A DNA stretch of 64,000 nucleotides from JADHUC01 sp964623055 (GTDB lineage: Bacteria > Planctomycetota > Planctomycetia > Pirellulales > Pirellulaceae). The DNA lies in assembly GCA_964623055.1 (NCBI GenBank), contig CAZURK010000003.1:111889-175888 (forward strand), written 5' to 3'. The notes beneath the pieces were generated by a model. The model was not told the origin of the DNA and did not search any database. It saw only the letters and a program-made list of their open reading frames with translations. Position numbers and translations under genes: made by a program. Positions 8,706-17,700 of this stretch are shown one piece after another; position 1 is the first letter of the stretch; the number at the start of each line of letters is the position of its first letter.

Positions 8706-10436
8706 ATGACCAAGAGCTTCGTGCCTTCATTACTGTTTCTTGTTACCAACTCGACCCTCGCCATGGATCGCCCCAATGTGATCCTGATCGTTACTGATGA
8801 TCAGGGCTACGGAGACATGTCGTGTCACGGTAATCCTTGGCTTCAAACACCAAACCTGGATCGTCTCTGTGCCGAGAGCGTTCGACTGGAGGACTATCAC
8901 GTCGATCCTGTGTGCACGCCTACACGCGCGTCACTGATGACGGGACGATACTCGTCTCGCGTGGGAGCCTGGGCCGTGACGGAGGGGCGGCAATTGCTCA
9001 AACCAGACGAAGTGACCATGGCCGACGTGTTCTCCGATTCGGGCTACCGCACGGGCATGTTTGGCAAATGGCACCTCGGTGATACATGGCCGTACGCTCC
9101 CCGATTCCGCGGTTTCCAGGATGTCGTCCGCCATCTCGCTGGCGGGATTGATGAGATTGGCAACCCAATCGGTAACGACTACTTCGACGACACGTACTAT
9201 CGAAACGGAGTGCCCGAAAGGATCGTCGGTTACTGTACCGACGTGTTCTTTGCGGAGTGTCAGCGTTTCGTCACGCAGCAGTCCGGCAAGCCGTTTTTCG
9301 TCTATCTGCCCCTCAATGCGATGCACGGACCGCACACAGTCGCTAAAAAGTACTCAGCCCCCTTCAGGGCGGACGGCCATGGTGAGAAGCGATCCAAATT
9401 CTTTGGCCAGATCATCAACTTCGATGAGAATCTTGGCCGATTGTTTGACTGTCTGGAAACACTCAAGATCGCCGAAAACACGATTGTCATCTTCATGGGT
9501 GACAACGGAACCTCAGAAGGTGCCGGCGCCCGCGACCCGAATGACGGTTTCAATGCTGGCATGCGGGGAAAGAAAGGTTCGGTCTACGAAGGCGGGCATC
9601 GGGTCGCCTGCTTTGTTCGCTGGCCCGCTCGTTTGAAGCCTGGGCACGAGATCGAACAGCTCACATCTTGTCGAGACTGGCTTCCAACCTTGATCCAGTG
9701 GTGTGATCTCGACGTACCAGAGGATGTCAGCTTCGATGGGCAAAGCCTGCAGCCGCTGATGACGGGAAACGTCGAGAGTTGGCCCGACCGAACGCTGTTT
9801 GTCGAGCGACAAGGCGATCACCCCAAGCTGGACAGACCCACCGGAACTCGCGTCCGTTACCCTCACTACGCGGTGCTCACCGAAAGGTGGCGATTGGTCG
9901 ATGGCGAACTATTCAATATCGTCGACGATCCAGGACAGAAGAAAAACGTCGCGGCGAAGCATGCGAACATTGCCCGCGATTTGCGATCGCAGTACAAGCA
10001 ACATTTTGCGGACGTGTTTTCGGATAACGCGGCCTATACGCGGTTTCAGCTTGGCGCGGGCGAAGAGAACCCCACGCTGCTGACCGTTCGTGACTGGCAT
10101 CCGACTGAAGGGAACGTGATTTGGAAACAAGGGCAGCTCGGTGACGACACACTCGCCATCAATGGCCTTTGGGCTGTCAACATTGTGCAAGCTGGACGCT
10201 ATTCTATTCGGCTATCGAGATTCCCCGACGATGCACCTCAGGCGATGCGTGCGACCAAGGCAATGCTACGGATCGGCGAGCAAGAGTTGGAAAGGAAACT
10301 CGACGGAAACGAAACCTCCGTCACCTTTGAATTGGATCTCCCGCGAGGTCCCGCCTTGCTGCAAAGTTGGCTGAGCGACGAAGAAACCGGCGTTCGTGGA
10401 GCCTATTTTGTTCAGGTCGAACGTGTGAATGATTAG
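8706..10436 (+). CDS. Secreted S1 sulfatase with C-terminal beta-sandwich
   Basis: A 576-residue arylsulfatase-type enzyme. The ATG at 8706 with GGAGA directly upstream is preferred to an in-frame TTG at 8694. Signal peptide is about 19 residues. Metal ligands are in VTDDQGYGDMSCHG. The formylglycine motif is CTPTRASLMTG (Cys 70). FMGDNGTSEGAGARDPNDGF is the distal metal loop, then YEGGHRVACFVRWP. After about residue 440 comes a separate predicted beta-sandwich (WKQGQLGDDTLAINGLWAVN ... GAYFVQVERVND), an arrangement seen in some planctomycete arylsulfatases. It follows GH117 copy 2 closely, so co-transcription is likely. Confidence 0.92.
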   Translation: MTKSFVPSLLFLVTNSTLAMDRPNVILIVTDDQGYGDMSCHGNPWLQTPNLDRLCAESVRLEDYHVDPVCTPTRASLMTGRYSSRVGAWAVTEGRQLLKPDEVTMADVFSDSGYRTGMFGKWHLGDTWPYAPRFRGFQDVVRHLAGGIDEIGNPIGNDYFDDTYYRNGVPERIVGYCTDVFFAECQRFVTQQSGKPFFVYLPLNAMHGPHTVAKKYSAPFRADGHGEKRSKFFGQIINFDENLGRLFDCLETLKIAENTIVIFMGDNGTSEGAGARDPNDGFNAGMRGKKGSVYEGGHRVACFVRWPARLKPGHEIEQLTSCRDWLPTLIQWCDLDVPEDVSFDGQSLQPLMTGNVESWPDRTLFVERQGDHPKLDRPTGTRVRYPHYAVLTERWRLVDGELFNIVDDPGQKKNVAAKHANIARDLRSQYKQHFADVFSDNAAYTRFQLGAGEENPTLLTVRDWHPTEGNVIWKQGQLGDDTLAINGLWAVNIVQAGRYSIRLSRFPDDAPQAMRATKAMLRIGEQELERKLDGNETSVTFELDLPRGPALLQSWLSDEETGVRGAYFVQVERVND

Positions 10437-10441
10437 ATCGA

Positions 10442-10650
10442 GTCGATCATTTCGTCATGGAGTAACCTTGCCTTCAACAAAGAGGCTGAATCGATCGCCC
10501 GGAGGTGAAGGAGAAGCTGCTCAACATTGTCATCAGGGACGGTCGCGTCGAGGTTGACTGGGGTGGAAAAGCGACGGGTACGGAACTGGTAATCAGCAGA
10601 ACGAAACCAGACAAAGGAGGACCCAATGGCCAAGAAGTCCAATCAATTTG
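10442..10650 (+). pseudogene. Sulfatase C-terminal remnant
   Basis: Two frames together read WSNLAFNKEAESIARR followed, one shift later, by VKEKLLNIVIRDGRVEVDWG and GKATGTELVISRTKP. The DGRVEVDWG strand is the usual C-terminal end of planctomycete sulfatases (compare GDGRVECNW in the sulfatase at 4025). No catalytic domain precedes it. The adjacent sulfatase ends at 10436 with its own complete C-terminus, so this is the tail of another, deleted sulfatase. Confidence 0.55.
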
Positions 10651-10679
10651 CGAGCCAGAATCTAGCTTGGGAGACATCA

Positions 10680-11735
10680 ATGATCAAGAAACTAAAGCAC
10701 ACAACAGTCTTTTTCGTAACATTCCTGTGTGGTGCGTTCCTGGACCCAGTTGTCGCTGCCGAACGTCCGGCAAATGCCGATGAACCATCGAACTCGAGCG
10801 CTGGAAACAGCTTCTGGGGCAATTGGGCGTTGAAGATGCCAAATGGAAACGCGGGTTGGCTAACTCTGTGGGCTGAGGGCAGACCGCAGGGAGAACTCTG
10901 GACGGTCGGCTCGCCAAAGCGCCTCACGGAAGTGTCGTTTGTCGGCAACACGCTGCAGTTTCAGCGGATGTGCAGGGTTGGTGAACCGGAGTACGACGGC
11001 GGACCTCCGACGGGAAAGAGGACCGCCTGCAAGCATTCGGCAACCGTCGAAGGCGATGTGATTCGGCTTGTGATGGATCGACCGCTCCCTGGCGGCAAGA
11101 TCGAGAAGCTGACCTTCACGGGCAAGCGCATTCCGCCGATTCCCGCGCGGCCTGACTTGGGCAAAGTCAAATTTGGCGAGCCAATCGAACTGTTCAACGG
11201 TCGCAATCTGGACGGCTGGAAGCTGACGAACCCCAAACAGATCAACGGCTGGAAAGCCATCAGTGGGCTTCTGGTCAACACCACACCGAAACTCGGCTTT
11301 GAACCGTATTCGCGATACGGAAATCTGCGCACGACGCGCGAGTTCATGGACTTCAACCTGAAGATCGAATTCAAGGTACCGCCAGGTGGCAACAGTGGCA
11401 TCTACCTGCGCGGAGTTTACGAAGCCCAAGTCCTTGATCGTGACAGCAGGATGCAAGGCATTCAGGGTGTCGGTGCGATTTTCGGACGCATCGCGCCGAG
11501 CGAGAACGCCGGCCGACCTGGAGGCCAGTGGCAGCAGTACGACATCACGCTGGTCGATCGCCATGCAACGGTAATCCTCAACGGTAAGAAAGTGATCGAC
11601 AATCAACCCATCGCTGGGTGCACCAACGGCGCACTGCAGGCCGATGAGACGATTCCAGGGCCACTTTACCTGCAAGGAGACCACACAGCCGTCAGCTATC
11701 GAAACATCATCCTTCGACCAGTATTGAAAGAGTAG
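10680..11735 (+). CDS. Secreted DUF1080 protein with extra N-terminal domain
   Basis: A 351-residue exported protein. I take the ATG at 10680 (GGGAG just upstream) because MIKKLKHTTVFFVTFLCGAF forms a clean signal peptide, while the upstream ATG at 10626 would put 18 polar residues in front. Residues about 30-145 form a small domain (NSFWGNWALKMPNGNAGWLT ... EKLTFTGKRIPPIPARP) common in front of planctomycete DUF1080. Residues about 150-351 are DUF1080 (PF06439): PIELFNGRNLDGWKL, PPGGNSGIYLRGVYEAQVLD, GPLYLQGDHTAVSYRNIILR. The role may be 3-keto-glycoside hydrolysis or sugar binding. Confidence 0.85.
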   Translation: MIKKLKHTTVFFVTFLCGAFLDPVVAAERPANADEPSNSSAGNSFWGNWALKMPNGNAGWLTLWAEGRPQGELWTVGSPKRLTEVSFVGNTLQFQRMCRVGEPEYDGGPPTGKRTACKHSATVEGDVIRLVMDRPLPGGKIEKLTFTGKRIPPIPARPDLGKVKFGEPIELFNGRNLDGWKLTNPKQINGWKAISGLLVNTTPKLGFEPYSRYGNLRTTREFMDFNLKIEFKVPPGGNSGIYLRGVYEAQVLDRDSRMQGIQGVGAIFGRIAPSENAGRPGGQWQQYDITLVDRHATVILNGKKVIDNQPIAGCTNGALQADETIPGPLYLQGDHTAVSYRNIILRPVLKE

Positions 11736-11863
11736 TGAGTAGACCGTTCCCGATCGAAAGCCAGACGTTAAACAAATGATGCACCGTTCCTCAACGGTCG
11801 CAGTATGGCTTTTGGCTCGCAGAGGACAAATCGAAATCGAGCGTCATGAGATGGAAAAAAGGC

Positions 11864-12025
11864 ATGAAGAAGCCGTTCCTACCTACGGCAGTGTCCGTTC
11901 CGGTTTCCATTGGCCTGATATGCCTCGCTTTGGCCGCCGTAGAACACCACAAAATTGCAGCGGCTGACCGCGTTTTTCGTCAGGCCAACCATCGAGCTTC
12001 GAGCGTTACGGGACGGATGGACTGA
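11864..12025 (+). pseudogene. Orphan signal-peptide reading frame
   Basis: A 53-codon frame starting MKKPFLPTAVSVPVSIGLIC, then LALAAVEHHKIAAADRVFRQ and a TGA. The first 30 residues look like a Sec signal peptide, and nothing recognisable follows. It is more likely the 5' end of a lost exported gene than a functional peptide. The rest of the gap 11736-12163 holds only a hairpin and no other gene that I can support. Confidence 0.3.
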
Positions 12026-12110
12026 GGACACAAATCTCGAACAAGGGAATACTGGGCCACGGATTGACACAGATTTTCGCGGCGAAGAAAAGGGGTCGGC
12101 AGTCGCTTTT

Positions 12111-12144
12111 GTCGGGCGAGTCGTTACCGAAAACGACTCCCGAC
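12111..12144 (-). terminator. Hairpin downstream of the lipoprotein gene
   Basis: GTCGGGCGAGTCGTT pairs with AACGACTCCCGAC across a four-base loop with one bulge. It lies 20 bases past the stop of the minus-strand gene 12164-13825. There is no clean U-tract, so it may be a REP-type palindrome instead. Confidence 0.35.
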
Positions 12145-12163
12145 GCCTTTTGCGGCTCGCGAA

Positions 12164-13825
12164 CTAGTGCCGGGAAGAAGGAGACTTCCTGCCAGTCTCC
12201 ATTCGCAAATATATCGAGAAGTCTCGGTCCGGGTGTCCTCCATCGTCCCTGCGATCGTAACCCGGAGTATAGATAACGATACCATCCTCCAACCTCTTCC
12301 ATGTGAGCGCTTCACCCGTAACGGGATCGACCGGTGGTTTGCCCAACATAGGGACTATGTCTTCGGCATGCTCCGGGTATCGCCCGTGCTCCCATCGGAA
12401 CATGGACGCCGCGCAAGCCACCTGAAGCACCGCCTTGGTGGCTAGGTGCTGCAAGTCACCGTGCATAATGCCGGCCGGAGCGAAATGCTCGAAATACAGT
12501 TCTCCCAGACGTCGCGATCGTTCTTCAGGCATTGTTCTGGCGGCTTGAAACAACTTGTCCTTGAACGAGGGGTCGTCACTGTGAACGGTTCGGTAGTACT
12601 TATCCACGTGAACTCGAAGCTTGCTGGGTTCGGTGTCTCTGGCCGCTGCCACAGCAAGGTCGTATTGATCGTTCAGTGTCTTCATGGCAACATTCCAGTC
12701 GATCGCACATAGGTTATCAACGATCGTTTTGTCCAACCCAGCGTGCGACGAAGTAAGCGCCCCGCGGAGTTGCTGCTGATGGCGGGCCACATAGGCCAGA
12801 TCGTCCAGATTCACTTGACGACAATCGACATCCAGCACATCAGCCGCATTGGGAAACGGCGGCGAGGAGTTCAATTGCTGCAGAAGCTGCTGACAGGTCT
12901 CTCGCGATAGTCTCCCCGACTTAAGCAGTCTGGCATAGCCAAAGCAAGCCATCTCATTGATTGAACGTCCTGCCAGGTATTCCTGAAATCCACCCTGGCT
13001 CAACAGTCGTCCGATCCGACGCATCGCCGACAAATCCGACCGAGTTCCAGAAATGTCATTTTCTCCGATTCGCAGCATCGCTCGCTTGAGCAACACTCGG
13101 GCAACATCGCGAGAGCATGCCACAGCAAACAGACCGTGTGCTCGCATCATCGGAGCGGGTTTCGTGGCAGAATCACCCATCAATTCATCCACGAGTCCGA
13201 ACACTGGCAACCGACCCACCTTCTCGCCTTTCGCGGAGAATACGCCACTGGCCAGCACGTAGGGAGTGTAGCACTTGGGTCGATGCGAACCAGCCACCAA
13301 TATGTCGAGGTGTCTTTCCTGGAGTATCAACCACTGTGCAACTTCCGGATACTCTTCGGCCTCCCAGACATCCTCCGTGACCATAAACTGCTCGTAACAC
13401 TTCTTCTCGAAGGACGACAGATCGGGACCACCGGAACGCAACGGACGAAAGTACCTGCCATCCTCCTTCGGCGGCACGATCCCAAGTCGGGCGTAGTACT
13501 CGTCACGACACGCCGGATCCATGGTTCGACGTGGCCCAAAGACTTGAAAGATCACAGCGACCCAGTTGTTGTCAACCGTTACCCCTTCCGAATGGCGGAT
13601 ATTGGCGGCCTCCAGATAATCAACATACCCTTTGTCGTCGACGGGCGAACTGATGTGTGTGATTGATGGGGCTCGACGGATTCGGAAACTCTGAGAGACA
13701 GCCTCATCATGTGAAGTGTGATCTTCAGGCTCCGTCGAGCAGCCAAGCAAGGCGCAAGCCGATAGACCGATCGCAAGGTTGATCAATTGCGATTCAACGA
13801 TTCGTGGCTTCCGACGACGGTTCAC
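12164..13825 (-). CDS. Lipoprotein of unknown function with pseudopilin-like C-terminus
   Basis: A 553-residue protein I do not recognise. The N-terminus has a basic stretch (MNRRRKPR) and a lipobox LSACALLGC, with the lipidated Cys at residue 29. The body is mostly helical with no known motif (for example SRDVARVLLKRAMLRIGE). The last 100 residues, FRWEHGRYPEHAEDIVPM, then PPVDPVTGEAL and IVIYTPGYDRRDDGG, resemble the C-terminal part of planctomycete proteins related to type II secretion pseudopilins. It is alone on the minus strand between plus-strand blocks, with no operon partner. Confidence 0.7.
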   Translation of the reverse strand: MNRRRKPRIVESQLINLAIGLSACALLGCSTEPEDHTSHDEAVSQSFRIRRAPSITHISSPVDDKGYVDYLEAANIRHSEGVTVDNNWVAVIFQVFGPRRTMDPACRDEYYARLGIVPPKEDGRYFRPLRSGGPDLSSFEKKCYEQFMVTEDVWEAEEYPEVAQWLILQERHLDILVAGSHRPKCYTPYVLASGVFSAKGEKVGRLPVFGLVDELMGDSATKPAPMMRAHGLFAVACSRDVARVLLKRAMLRIGENDISGTRSDLSAMRRIGRLLSQGGFQEYLAGRSINEMACFGYARLLKSGRLSRETCQQLLQQLNSSPPFPNAADVLDVDCRQVNLDDLAYVARHQQQLRGALTSSHAGLDKTIVDNLCAIDWNVAMKTLNDQYDLAVAAARDTEPSKLRVHVDKYYRTVHSDDPSFKDKLFQAARTMPEERSRRLGELYFEHFAPAGIMHGDLQHLATKAVLQVACAASMFRWEHGRYPEHAEDIVPMLGKPPVDPVTGEALTWKRLEDGIVIYTPGYDRRDDGGHPDRDFSIYLRMETGRKSPSSRH

Positions 13826-14029
13826 GGTGCTTCCTCTGAGTAATAGACATCTACAGTATCGTACCTAGTTCGCTGCTGAGGAGGCAATCTTGAATGCTAA
13901 CTGCGATATTGACTGGGAGAGGGGGCTGCGGTAGCGTGCTGTGATGTCGAGAACCTCGCGTGTTGTCTCTCGCGGGACGGTTGTTCTCTGCTGAATTTTG
14001 GCGTCGTTGCGTGGTGCATCGCAGTCGAG

Positions 14030-14134
14030 TAGGCCGGATCAAGGAGCGGAGCGACGCAACTCCGGCAATGGATGAATGGTGAGGCAGGTTTACAATGACA
14101 GTGCCGGAACGGCGCTGCGCTTGGTCCGGCCTAC
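14030..14134. repeat. Inverted pair of the GGAGCG/CCGGCC dispersed repeat
   Basis: TAGGCCGGATCAAGGAGCG at 14030-14048 starts one arm, and GCCGGAAC ... TTGGTCCGGCCTAC (14103-14134) ends the other. The same family occurs near 7.33, 23.53, 45.0 and 46.9 kb. The whole gap 13826-14209 has no supportable gene. Confidence 0.65.
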
Positions 14135-14209
14135 TTGCTTGCTCCGGCCGCGCGGTCGTGTCGTTGGATGGCGCAGCGCGAGCCGCGCATCTGTTTCCGA
14201 GCGTCCACG

Positions 14210-15148
14210 TCACCGGTTTCTCTCTGCGCGCCGATGATTCTCGGCGTCGCCGGACTCCCCCGACCGACCACGTCTCAATTCAAAAACGGGTTTCACGGGT
14301 TCGATACCCAACTTCCGGGCCGCGGTCATCATCTTCGCTACGTCATCGACCACGGGGAAGTCAATACCCGCGTCAAGCAGTCGCTTGAGCGATCCGGGAT
14401 CATTCGTGCAGCAATAGATCACCCGCATATCGGCCTTCTTCAGCCGTGGCATGTCTTCCGGCAACGCGGTGCCTCGGCAAATGCAGAAACGCAGGGAATG
14501 GTAGCCGTGCACAATCGTTTTGCGCGTGTTCCAAGAGTCGCTCACCGGCAACTTCGTGTTGCATACGAGAAGCTTGGGATCGACCTGACGTGCCGCCTTC
14601 ACCGCGTCCGAACTCATGACCAATAGAACTGCCTGGTGTTCGCGTTCGTGTCGAAGTATCTCCCGGGTCACCGGAGCGGCGAGGTGTGGTCGGTTTTGGA
14701 TATCGACGAACAACCAGATGTTCTTCGGCATTATCTTCAGCGTTTCCCCCAGGGTTGGTATGCGCTGGCCGGCGAACTGCGCACCTTTCCAACTGCCCGC
14801 GTCAAGCTGCCGGATCTCGGCCAATGTGAAACTCGATACCTTGCCCGTGCCGTCCGTCGTGCGGTCGACGGTCGAGTCGTGCATCAGCACGAGTTGCCGG
14901 TCCTTGGTGCAGTGGACGTCAAACTCGACGGCCTGAACACGCAACCGAAGCGCCTCTCTGAGGGCAACGATCGTATTCTCCGGATGCGACGCACTCGCAC
15001 CGCGATGGGCGATGATACCGCGGGCGGGCAAAACTATCCGCTCCGTCTCGGCGCTCGATGAAATCCCACCCGTTGGCACCACAACCCACAAGGCCAGCGT
15101 CGGCAGGAAGGCGAATAGGCCATATCGTCTTGATTGATACTCACACAC
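14210..15148 (-). CDS. Secreted glycerophosphodiester phosphodiesterase
   Basis: Hydrolyses glycerophosphodiesters to glycerol 3-phosphate and an alcohol, here outside the cytoplasm. The protein has 312 residues, a GTG start at 15148 and a signal sequence LFAFLPTLALWVVVPTGG. GDPD catalytic motifs are intact: AHRGASASHPENT (HRG at 48-50, E57, N58), VQAVEFDVHCTKD (E75, D77), then LMHDSTVDRTTDGTG (H90, D91). The C-terminal 30 residues (ELRRGRSGESGDAENHRRAE) are unusually charged and come from a repeat-like stretch. It has no evident link to the polysaccharide genes. Confidence 0.88.
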   Translation of the reverse strand: MCEYQSRRYGLFAFLPTLALWVVVPTGGISSSAETERIVLPARGIIAHRGASASHPENTIVALREALRLRVQAVEFDVHCTKDRQLVLMHDSTVDRTTDGTGKVSSFTLAEIRQLDAGSWKGAQFAGQRIPTLGETLKIMPKNIWLFVDIQNRPHLAAPVTREILRHEREHQAVLLVMSSDAVKAARQVDPKLLVCNTKLPVSDSWNTRKTIVHGYHSLRFCICRGTALPEDMPRLKKADMRVIYCCTNDPGSLKRLLDAGIDFPVVDDVAKMMTAARKLGIEPVKPVFELRRGRSGESGDAENHRRAERNR

Positions 15149-15190
15149 AAAGGCTCATCCGGATCTTGCGTTCTGGGGTTTGTCAGAAGG

Positions 15191-15257
15191 TGGACATGCT
15201 TGTCTCATCTGAAGTTACGAAAAACAAGACTTCAAAAGCAGGAGGCCAGCATGTCCA
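15191..15257. repeat. Short inverted repeat, possible mobile-element scar
   Basis: TGGACATGCT at 15191-15200 and AGCATGTCCA at 15248-15257 are exact inverted copies. GCAGGAGG followed by an ATG and a seven-codon frame (MSNSLFK, stop) overlaps the right arm, like the start of a truncated gene. The rest of 15149-15460 shows no gene. Confidence 0.35.
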
Positions 15258-15460
15258 ACAGTCTGTTCAAGTAAGCCGCTTCGCGGCGGTTTGTTGTAGC
15301 CGTCTGATTTTAGCCGACTGGGACGGCTTCGTCGAATGGCACTGGAAAGGCAGTTTGGTGATGTCTTAACATGTCTGACATGCCTCCTCTCGCCACGGAG
15401 GTCGCCTCTGTGGGAGAATGTTCACAACCAGATATACGTGACATACGAGAAAGGGATCAA

Positions 15461-17491
15461 ATGCACAAATGGATTATTGCGGTCTTCCTGCTGGGCGGAA
15501 TGCTTGCTCCAGCCTTTGGACAAGAGACCTACGAGCCAGAATGGGATTCATTGAAGAACTACTCTACGCCCGAGTGGTATGAAGATGCCAAGATAGGTTT
15601 CTGGGTGCATTGGGGCGTCTACTCGGTGCCCGCTTTCAAAGGAGACCATGCGGGCGAGTGGTATGGCCGTTGGATGTACTGTAAGCGGGGGCAAAGTAGC
15701 CGCGACAATCAGGGACTCGCCACACACAATCATCACAAGAAAACCTATGGCGATCCTGGCAAGTTCGGCTACAAGGATTTCGTCCCGATGTTCAAGGCCG
15801 AGAACTTCAACGCCGACGAGTGGGCCGAACTCTGCGTCGCCGGCGGCGCCAAGTTCTTCACCATGATGGGAACGCACCACGACACCTTCTGCCTCTGGGA
15901 CACAAGGCTATCGAAATGGAATTCGGTCAACATGGGGCCTAAACGTGACCTAGTGGGCGAGATGGAATAGGCCGCTCGCGCCAAGGGACTGAAGTTCGGC
16001 GTCTCCAACCACTCTGCCTGGAACTACATGTTCTTTCAGTGGAACCACATCAACGGCTACGATGCCAAGGACCCCGCCAACCAGGATCTGTACGGCAATC
16101 CGGTCATCGAGCCGGGCACCGACAAGATCCGGATCGGCAAAGACGAGGATCGCCGGAGCTGGCTGAAGCGATCCCGCGGCGCAGTCCAGCCGAGTGAGCG
16201 TGACCTGGACCGTTGGCTCGCGCGCACCAAGGAACTCTGTAATCTGTATCAGCCGGATCTCTACTATTTCGACTGGGGAATGAACCCGCCCATCTTTGAA
16301 TCCCGACGCAGAGCGTTCGCTGCTCATTATTACAACTAGGCAGTCAAGCGGGGGAAAGGCACTTTCGGCAATCCCAACGTGGTACTGAACTACAAGAGCT
16401 GGGCGACCTTCAAACCGGGTTGTGCCGTACGCGACTTCGAACGGGGCGGCATGGACGACATTGCCGAGATGGTCTGGCAGACCGACGACTGCGTTTGCGA
16501 TGACCACAACTGGGGATACATGCCAGGCGTGGCCATCAAGCCGACCAATACCATCGTCGACGAGCTTGTGGACATCATCAGCAAACGCGGCGTGCTCATG
16601 CTCTCCTTCGCCCCCAAGGCAGACGGCACTTTTCCTGAAGACCAAAGGGTGATGATGCGAGAACTCGGTGCGTGGCTGAGACTCTGCGGCGAAGCCATCT
16701 ATGCGACTCGTCCATACGTAGTCTTCGGTGAAGTCTCCGAGAAGTGGAATGAAAAGGACGAGCATGGCCGCAAGACCTACCAAGGCACCAGCGAAGACAT
16801 CCGCTTCACGCGCAGCAAGGACAACACAACCCTCTACGCCACCATCCTCGACTGGCCGGGCGAAAAGGTGGTCATCAAGACACTCGCCAACGCCGATCTC
16901 AACGGCGTCAAGTCAGTCAAGCTGCTCGGCGTGGATGGTGAGTTGAAATGGAAACAGACTCAGGATGGTATGGAGATCACGATGCCTGAAGATCCTGGCT
17001 ACGAGTTTGCCTATCCGATTCGCATTGAATATGCGAACACACTTCTGGAACCAATCGCACCCGGCACCAGAAACTATCTTGTTCGGGCTCCCGAGTCCGT
17101 TAAGGAAGTTAATCTGACTGACGGAATGTGGTCCAAAGCGAAGACAGGTTGGAGCAAGCCTGGAATCAGGAGTCTGGCTTCGGGAAGAAGAGAATACAAT
17201 AAGGCAATTTGGGCCCACGCCCCGTCCAGCTACGTGTACGCGGTGAATAAGAAGTGGAAAACTCTTGAGGCAACCGCAGGGCTCATAAAGCCAACGAATG
17301 GATCTGTTGTTTTCGTTGTGCGCGGGGATGGACAAGAACTGTATCGCTCCGACAGAGTTACAGACCTTCAGGAGCTTACGATCCAGGTTGATATCTCCCA
17401 GGTGAATGATCTGGAGCTTACCGTGGAAGATGGCGGAAACGGCAATAGCAGCGATAACGCTAGCTGGTTCGCCACCCGCCTGAAACGTTAG
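15461..17491 (+). pseudogene. GH29 alpha-L-fucosidase-type gene with two in-frame amber codons
   Basis: A single frame of 677 codons encodes a signal peptide (MHKWIIAVFLLGGMLAPAFG), a GH29 catalytic domain (WFDAKIGF-type WYEDAKIGFWVHWGVYSVPA, GTHHDTFCLWDTRLSKWN, GPKRDLVGEM, and the nucleophile region PDLYYFDWGMNPP) and a C-terminal NPCBM-like domain (TDGMWSKAKTGWSKPG ... FVVRGDGQELYRSD). TAG stops interrupt it at 15968-15970 (after GEME) and 16337-16339 (after HYYN). There is no frameshift or other stop, and the sequence on both sides of each TAG stays family-like. GH29 removes alpha-L-fucose or related L-galactose. As written, only a 169-residue fragment would be made unless the stops are read through. 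Confidence 0.85.
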
Positions 17492-17496
17492 CAGGC

Positions 17497-17558
17497 GTAG
17501 GGCCGGTTCCTACCGGCCGGGCGCTTGATCGTTTGATCGGCCGGTGGGAACCGGCCCG
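17497..17558. repeat. Long palindrome, copy 2 (GTAGGGCCGGTTCC family)
   Basis: Same arms as at 5897-5963, with loop GGGCGCTTGATCGTTTGATC, six bases after the GH29 stop. The distal arm ends CCGGCCCGAC rather than CCGGCCCTAC. Confidence 0.85.
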
Positions 17559-17700
17559 ACGCCTACCTGGAGCGCGTGGTTCGTCTGAAAGCCGTTTTGA
17601 TACGGGAACTCGATTCGGAGCGACCGGATCTGTGAGTCCGATGATTCCGCAAGAACTGCATTGGAGAATAAACGAAGAAATCGACTAGGGAGACAACGCC

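Noticed and set aside
15461..17491. Genome-wide recoding of TAG as an explanation of the GH29 ambers
   Set aside because: Several genes in the window end naturally at TAG (822, 1439, 7334, 8682, 10436), with nothing family-like beyond, so TAG is a normal stop here.
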